Shown here one piece after another: positions 12,642-16,090 of a DNA stretch of 16,090 bases. The translations under genes and the position numbers were made by a program. Each line of letters begins with the position of its first letter. Position 1 is the first letter of the stretch. The notes beneath the pieces were generated by a model. That model was given only the letters and a program-made list of their open reading frames with translations, did not search any database and was not told where the DNA came from. This DNA comes from Phycisphaerales bacterium UBA1910 (GTDB taxonomy: Bacteria > Planctomycetota > Phycisphaerae > Phycisphaerales > UBA1924): positions 19,979-36,068 of the forward strand of contig DDGE01000052.1 of the NCBI GenBank assembly GCA_002337545.1, read 5' to 3'.

Positions 12642-15176
12642 ATGCCGACAATCAACATTCATGCGATCACGACTGCGCTACTTGCCTGCAGTGTTTCGCT
12701 CTATCCATCACAGGCGTTATCGCATATCAGTGAGGACTGGACACCGGCGAACCTCGCTGGCGATACCCCTTCCGGCGTGCTCCGTTACCAGATTCTTGGT
12801 GACAACGGGGAACCGGGACCGGCCCGCCTGACATTCATCGCCCCGGATGGCTCGCGCCCTGATCTCTTCCCGAACGACCAGGCCCGCCCGAACGATCTAG
12901 CGGTACGCCGCAATGTGGTCTATACCCTCTCCGGCTCGGGAGCGATCACCGTGCCTGTCGGCACATACCAAGTCTGGGCATCTCGCGGGATGGAGTACGG
13001 GATTGAATCGCGCACGATCGAAATTAACCCATACTCCGACTCGATCTGGACACCACGACTCGAGCGTGAGCTCGATACCACCGGCTGGGTCAGCGGCGAC
13101 TTCCACCTGCACACGCTGACGCACTCAGGGCACGGCGATTCGAATATGCCCGAACGCGTGATCTCGCTGATCGGCGAGGGCGTCGAGTTTGCGGTCGCGA
13201 CGGACCACAACCACAACACGGACTATGAGCCGACGATGCGTGACCTCGGTGTGCCCGAGGCGTTACGCGCTATCGTCGGCAACGAGGTCTCGACGCCCAT
13301 CGGTCACTTCAACGCCTTCCCGCTGGACGCGGACGAGCCGATCATCGACCCCGAGATCCATGACGGGCATGAGCTGTTCAAGATCATCCGCGAACAGAAG
13401 AACGACTTCGGGACTGTCCCGGTCGTGCAGGTCAATCACCCGCGTTGGGGTGGGATCGACTACTTCGGCAGCTTTGGTCTCGACCCGGTCACCGCGACCT
13501 CGACCGACACGAAGTTCTCCTACGACTTCGATTCGGTTGAGATCTTCAACGAGAACGAGGGCTGGGGATACATCGACGCGGATGAGCGTGACCTGTCAAT
13601 CGGATCCGGCTCATTCAGTGTTCTGCGCGACTGGTTCAATCTGCTCAACCGTGGCCACCGCATCGCGGCGGTCGGCAACTCTGATTCGCATGATGTTGCC
13701 TCCGAACTCGCTGGCTGGCCCCGCAACTACATCGCGAGCAGCACCGATTTGGCGCACCAAATCGACCCCGCAGAGATCGCTGCCAATATTCGCGCGAAAC
13801 GGGTGTACACCACCTACGGACCGATCGTTGATTTCTCTGTCAATGGTGTACCCATGGGCGGCGATACGAACACCATTCCCAGCACCATGCACGAACGCGA
13901 CGCCGGGTGGATCGATGTTGCGATGCGTGTGCGGGTCCCCACCTGGATCGATTGCGATCGGGTTATGATTGTCGTCAATGGCGAGATCATGAAGACGATC
14001 GATGTGAGCGAACAGCACGGCATCGTTCGGCTGGACACCGTCGAACGGCTCGAGCTTTCCGGGGACAGCTGGGTCTCGTTGCTGGTCGAGGGCGACGATC
14101 CTCTCGACCCGATCGTCCACACGCAGGGGCGACCGATCTACCCGTGGGCAGTCCTGAACCCTGTTTGGGTTGATGTCGATAACGATGGGCGATGGACCGC
14201 TCCCGTGGAGCAAGCCCGACGCTCGCTGCGGCAAAACCGGCCTGAGCAGGTCCGTCAAGGACTTCATGGCGCACCCGCGAGCGCATGGGAATGCACCCTG
14301 ATCGCCGCGGCTGAAGCGGACACCTTCCACCCCGAGCTAATCCGGGACGGGCTTCGTCATGACAATCGGCGTGTACGGCTGGCTGCGACGGGCGCTCTCC
14401 AGATGCAGCTCTCCAAGCTGCAGGAGCGTGATCGTGAGCTAGATGAATCTCAGCGCCGGCTCTGGCTCAGTATTCTCCGAGATGCGCGGGCACTGGCTGG
14501 CGATGACGAGTACCTGCGTTTGCGCCTCCTGCTTGCCCTGAATGCGGCCGGCGACGAGACGGTCGAGCGCGATGTGCTCGCCATGCTCACGGACACGGAT
14601 GAACGCGCACAGATCCGCAATGGATTCGATACGCTGATGTCCGAGATTATTTCGGGAAGCTATATATTCAACTGGAGCATCGCGGGCTATTTCAAAGCAC
14701 CAAGCTTCAATACGCTCCAAGTCGCGATGACCCCTGCCGAGCTCAACCCGCGTGCCGAGCAGTACAGCGCAGGAGAAGATGGCGAGCCGATCATCTGGCG
14801 TCCGTTCTCCGCCAGCTCGAACGGATATATCGATCTCAAGCAACTCGATGAGAGCGTTTCCTCTGACAACGCGATCGTGACCGCGCGCGTCTGGTTTGAA
14901 TCCGATGGCTCGGATATCGCCTACACCTTCGGAGCCGACGACGCGTCACGCGTGATGCTCAACAACAAAATCCTCTACGAAGACCACACCAACCACAGCG
15001 CCAACCCGCTCCAGCATGTCGGAACAATGAAGCCCAGACAGGGGCTCAACCTCCTCACGGTCAGTATTGAGAACGGATCAGGCGGCTACGGGTTCTATCT
15101 CCGCCTGTTCGATGATGAGGTACTCGAGTCGATCTCCACAACACCGCCGGAAACCATCTCTGAAAGGTCACGATGA
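12642..15176 (+). CDS. Exported CehA/McbA-type PHP-domain metallohydrolase with C-terminal accessory domains
   Basis: This 844-residue protein starts at an ATG with GAGAGA a few nt upstream. A signal peptide (about 1-27) is followed by an N-terminal beta region (29-140) and a PHP/CehA-like domain (about 148-395). Metal-site motifs are 'GDFHLHT' (H155, H157), 'ATDHNHN' (D188, H189, H191), 'GNEVS' (E215) with 'GHFNAF' (H222), 'QVNHPRWGG' (H266) and 'GNSDSH' (D348, H350). Next come a beta region (400-515), a helical region with HEAT-like character (about 520-670) and a C-terminal beta domain (about 700-830; 'FGADDASRVMLNNK') that resembles PA14/carbohydrate-binding folds. CehA is known as a carbaryl hydrolase, and the wider family hydrolyses varied esters and phosphoesters. 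It lies 136 nt after pbfA and overlaps the HAD gene by ATGA, so it belongs to the phosphonate operon; cleavage of an extracellular phosphonate ester or conjugate is inferred. Confidence 0.85.
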   Translation: MPTINIHAITTALLACSVSLYPSQALSHISEDWTPANLAGDTPSGVLRYQILGDNGEPGPARLTFIAPDGSRPDLFPNDQARPNDLAVRRNVVYTLSGSGAITVPVGTYQVWASRGMEYGIESRTIEINPYSDSIWTPRLERELDTTGWVSGDFHLHTLTHSGHGDSNMPERVISLIGEGVEFAVATDHNHNTDYEPTMRDLGVPEALRAIVGNEVSTPIGHFNAFPLDADEPIIDPEIHDGHELFKIIREQKNDFGTVPVVQVNHPRWGGIDYFGSFGLDPVTATSTDTKFSYDFDSVEIFNENEGWGYIDADERDLSIGSGSFSVLRDWFNLLNRGHRIAAVGNSDSHDVASELAGWPRNYIASSTDLAHQIDPAEIAANIRAKRVYTTYGPIVDFSVNGVPMGGDTNTIPSTMHERDAGWIDVAMRVRVPTWIDCDRVMIVVNGEIMKTIDVSEQHGIVRLDTVERLELSGDSWVSLLVEGDDPLDPIVHTQGRPIYPWAVLNPVWVDVDNDGRWTAPVEQARRSLRQNRPEQVRQGLHGAPASAWECTLIAAAEADTFHPELIRDGLRHDNRRVRLAATGALQMQLSKLQERDRELDESQRRLWLSILRDARALAGDDEYLRLRLLLALNAAGDETVERDVLAMLTDTDERAQIRNGFDTLMSEIISGSYIFNWSIAGYFKAPSFNTLQVAMTPAELNPRAEQYSAGEDGEPIIWRPFSASSNGYIDLKQLDESVSSDNAIVTARVWFESDGSDIAYTFGADDASRVMLNNKILYEDHTNHSANPLQHVGTMKPRQGLNLLTVSIENGSGGYGFYLRLFDDEVLESISTTPPETISERSR

Positions 15177-15871
15177 GCACTATCCAACTCGTTATTTTTG
15201 ATATTGCCGGCACGAGCGTCAAGGACATCGGCTTCGTGGAGCACGCATTCCTGAGCGTCTCTGAGCGGCATAAGCTTGGGCTTGATGCCGCGTGGATTAA
15301 GCCCCGCATGGGGGTGCACAAGCTCGCGGTTATGCGTGAGGCATTGGAGCACTCCGGCAATCTCGGCATGATCAAACCCGAGCAGCTCTCGACTGAGTTT
15401 GAGGAGGCGATCCATGAGCAGGTGCAATCTGGTAGTGCACCTGCATTACCCGGCTTCATCGAGCTGTTTGATGATCTCAAGGATGCGGGTGTCAAGGTCG
15501 CCTTCACGACCGGCTTCTCCCGCAATACCGCGGAGATCGTTCTGAAGGGTGCCGGGATCGACTATGAGACGCTCGTGGCGTCCGATGAAGTTGAGAACGG
15601 GCGGCCTGCGCCCGATGTTGTGCTTGAGGCGATGCGTCGAGCGGGGGTCGAGGATCCCACCCGTGTCGCGGTCATCGGCGACACGCCCAGCGATCTGGGC
15701 AGCGGCATGAACGCGAAGGTCGCGTTAGCGATTGGTGTCGGGCACGGCACGCATGAACTGAGCAACCTTGAGCATCACCCGCACACGCATCTCGCTCAGA
15801 ACATGAATGCACTGCGGACTATCCTCGCGCCGCACACCGGCATCCCCACCCACGAGCACGCCCATGGCTGA
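15173..15871 (+). CDS. Phosphonatase-like HAD hydrolase (PhnX-like, TIGR03351 type)
   Basis: This 232-residue HAD enzyme shows the features that set phosphonatases apart. The nucleophile motif is 'FDIAGTSV' (D10, with Ala12 where other HADs have the second Asp). A cap-domain Lys (K50 in 'RMGVHK') is placed to form the Schiff base with an aldehyde. 'FTTGF' (111-115) is motif II, Arg144 in 'GRPAP' replaces the usual Lys, and 'GDTPSDL' (169-175) closes the site. The expected reaction is phosphonoacetaldehyde to acetaldehyde plus phosphate; hydroxy-phosphonoacetaldehyde has also been proposed for this clade. This clade usually sits with FAD oxidoreductases rather than PhnW, as here. Its ATG overlaps the CehA-type gene by 4 nt (AAAGG upstream) and its end overlaps the next ATG by 8 nt. 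It is shorter than true PhnX (about 260-270 residues) and ends in a His-rich tail. Confidence 0.88.
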   Translation: MSTIQLVIFDIAGTSVKDIGFVEHAFLSVSERHKLGLDAAWIKPRMGVHKLAVMREALEHSGNLGMIKPEQLSTEFEEAIHEQVQSGSAPALPGFIELFDDLKDAGVKVAFTTGFSRNTAEIVLKGAGIDYETLVASDEVENGRPAPDVVLEAMRRAGVEDPTRVAVIGDTPSDLGSGMNAKVALAIGVGHGTHELSNLEHHPHTHLAQNMNALRTILAPHTGIPTHEHAHG

Positions 15872-16090
15872 CTCCGATGTCGTTGTTGTCGGTGCCGGCA
15901 TTGTCGGTCTCGCGACCGCGATCGCTGCGCAGCGTCGAGGTCTGCGTGTCACCATCGTCGATCGGCACCATGCGCCCACAGGAGCGTCGATCCGCAACTT
16001 CGGGATGATCTGGCCGATCGGACAGCCCAGTGGGCCGCTGTTTGACCTTGCGATGCGCAGCCGTTCGATCTGGCTCGAACTGGCCGAGCA
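15864..16090 (+). CDS. FAD-dependent oxidoreductase of the HpnW/PbfD type (TIGR03364), N-terminus only
   Basis: 75 whole codons are visible before the right edge. The Rossmann motif 'VVVGAGIVGLATAIAAQRRG' (7-26; G10-x-G12-x-x-G15) ends at the acidic residue in 'VTIVDR', so FAD is bound. The next part, 'TGASIRNFGMIWPIGQPSGP', is very like the 'GAS.RNFG..WP.GQ..GP' signature I associate with HpnW-type oxidases and not with glycine oxidase or DadA. Known members oxidatively deaminate 2-aminoethylphosphonate, preferring the N-methyl form where tested, to phosphonoacetaldehyde, the substrate of the HAD enzyme just upstream. The ATG overlaps that gene by 8 nt (ATGGCTGA), indicating translational coupling. 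It presumably continues to about 370-380 residues outside the window. Confidence 0.85.
   Translation, partial: MADSDVVVVGAGIVGLATAIAAQRRGLRVTIVDRHHAPTGASIRNFGMIWPIGQPSGPLFDLAMRSRSIWLELAE

Noticed and set aside
1..16090. tRNA, rRNA, CRISPR array, insertion sequence or attachment site
   Set aside because: None was seen: no transposase or integrase, no regularly spaced repeats, and no cloverleaf-like stretch in the gaps.

Overview
The window looks like chromosomal DNA of a planctomycete of the class Phycisphaerae, probably marine. Three secreted proteins end in the short dockerin-like pattern typical of that group (D-x-N-x-D-x-x-x-N-F-F-D-V-x-x-F-L, usually closing with Gly-Cys). One of them also has the planctomycete 'GACC...C...C...GG.W...C..C' cysteine motif. 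A DUF1559-like pseudopilin with an H-x9-DG tail is present. This placement is an inference from protein style; no rRNA or other marker is in the window.

Left half (1-7731, all minus strand, read right to left): six genes with gaps of 43-100 nt. They are two related dockerin-anchored proteins without a recognised enzyme domain (7731-6487 and 6400-5270), a pseudopilin (5169-4291), a small membrane-anchored protein (4228-3878), a very large secreted metallophosphoesterase (3828-667), and the N-terminal two thirds or so of a nucleotide pyrophosphatase/alkaline-phosphatase-superfamily enzyme that runs off the left edge (623-<1). A module of about 200-260 residues ending in 'DWWWAIDN' occurs four times here: twice in the metallophosphoesterase and once in each companion protein.

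Middle (7732-11079): a 443-nt AT-richer intergenic region separates the minus cluster from a plus-strand secreted LamG + metallophosphoesterase gene (8175-10052). That gene converges, with only 4 nt between stop codons, on a minus-strand secreted PI-PLC/GDPD-like phosphodiesterase (11079-10057).

Right half (11177-16090, plus strand): a phosphonate-catabolism operon. It holds a PLP enzyme matching PbfA ((R)-1-hydroxy-2-aminoethylphosphonate ammonia-lyase), an exported CehA/McbA-type PHP metallohydrolase, a phosphonatase-like HAD hydrolase and the start of a FAD-dependent HpnW/PbfD-type oxidoreductase. The last three overlap by 4 and 8 nt and are probably translationally coupled. Read together, PbfA and the FAD oxidoreductase would both yield phosphonoacetaldehyde from hydroxylated or (N-methyl-)aminoethylphosphonate, and the HAD enzyme would split it into acetaldehyde and phosphate.

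Taken as a whole, the window carries six different phosphorus-bond hydrolase or phosphodiesterase folds, most of them exported, next to cytoplasmic phosphonate degradation. The working idea is a phosphorus-scavenging island in which exported enzymes free phosphate and aminophosphonate head groups from polymers or lipids and the operon finishes the job inside. The least described parts are the four-copy DWWWAIDN module and the exported PHP hydrolase inside a PbfA operon.
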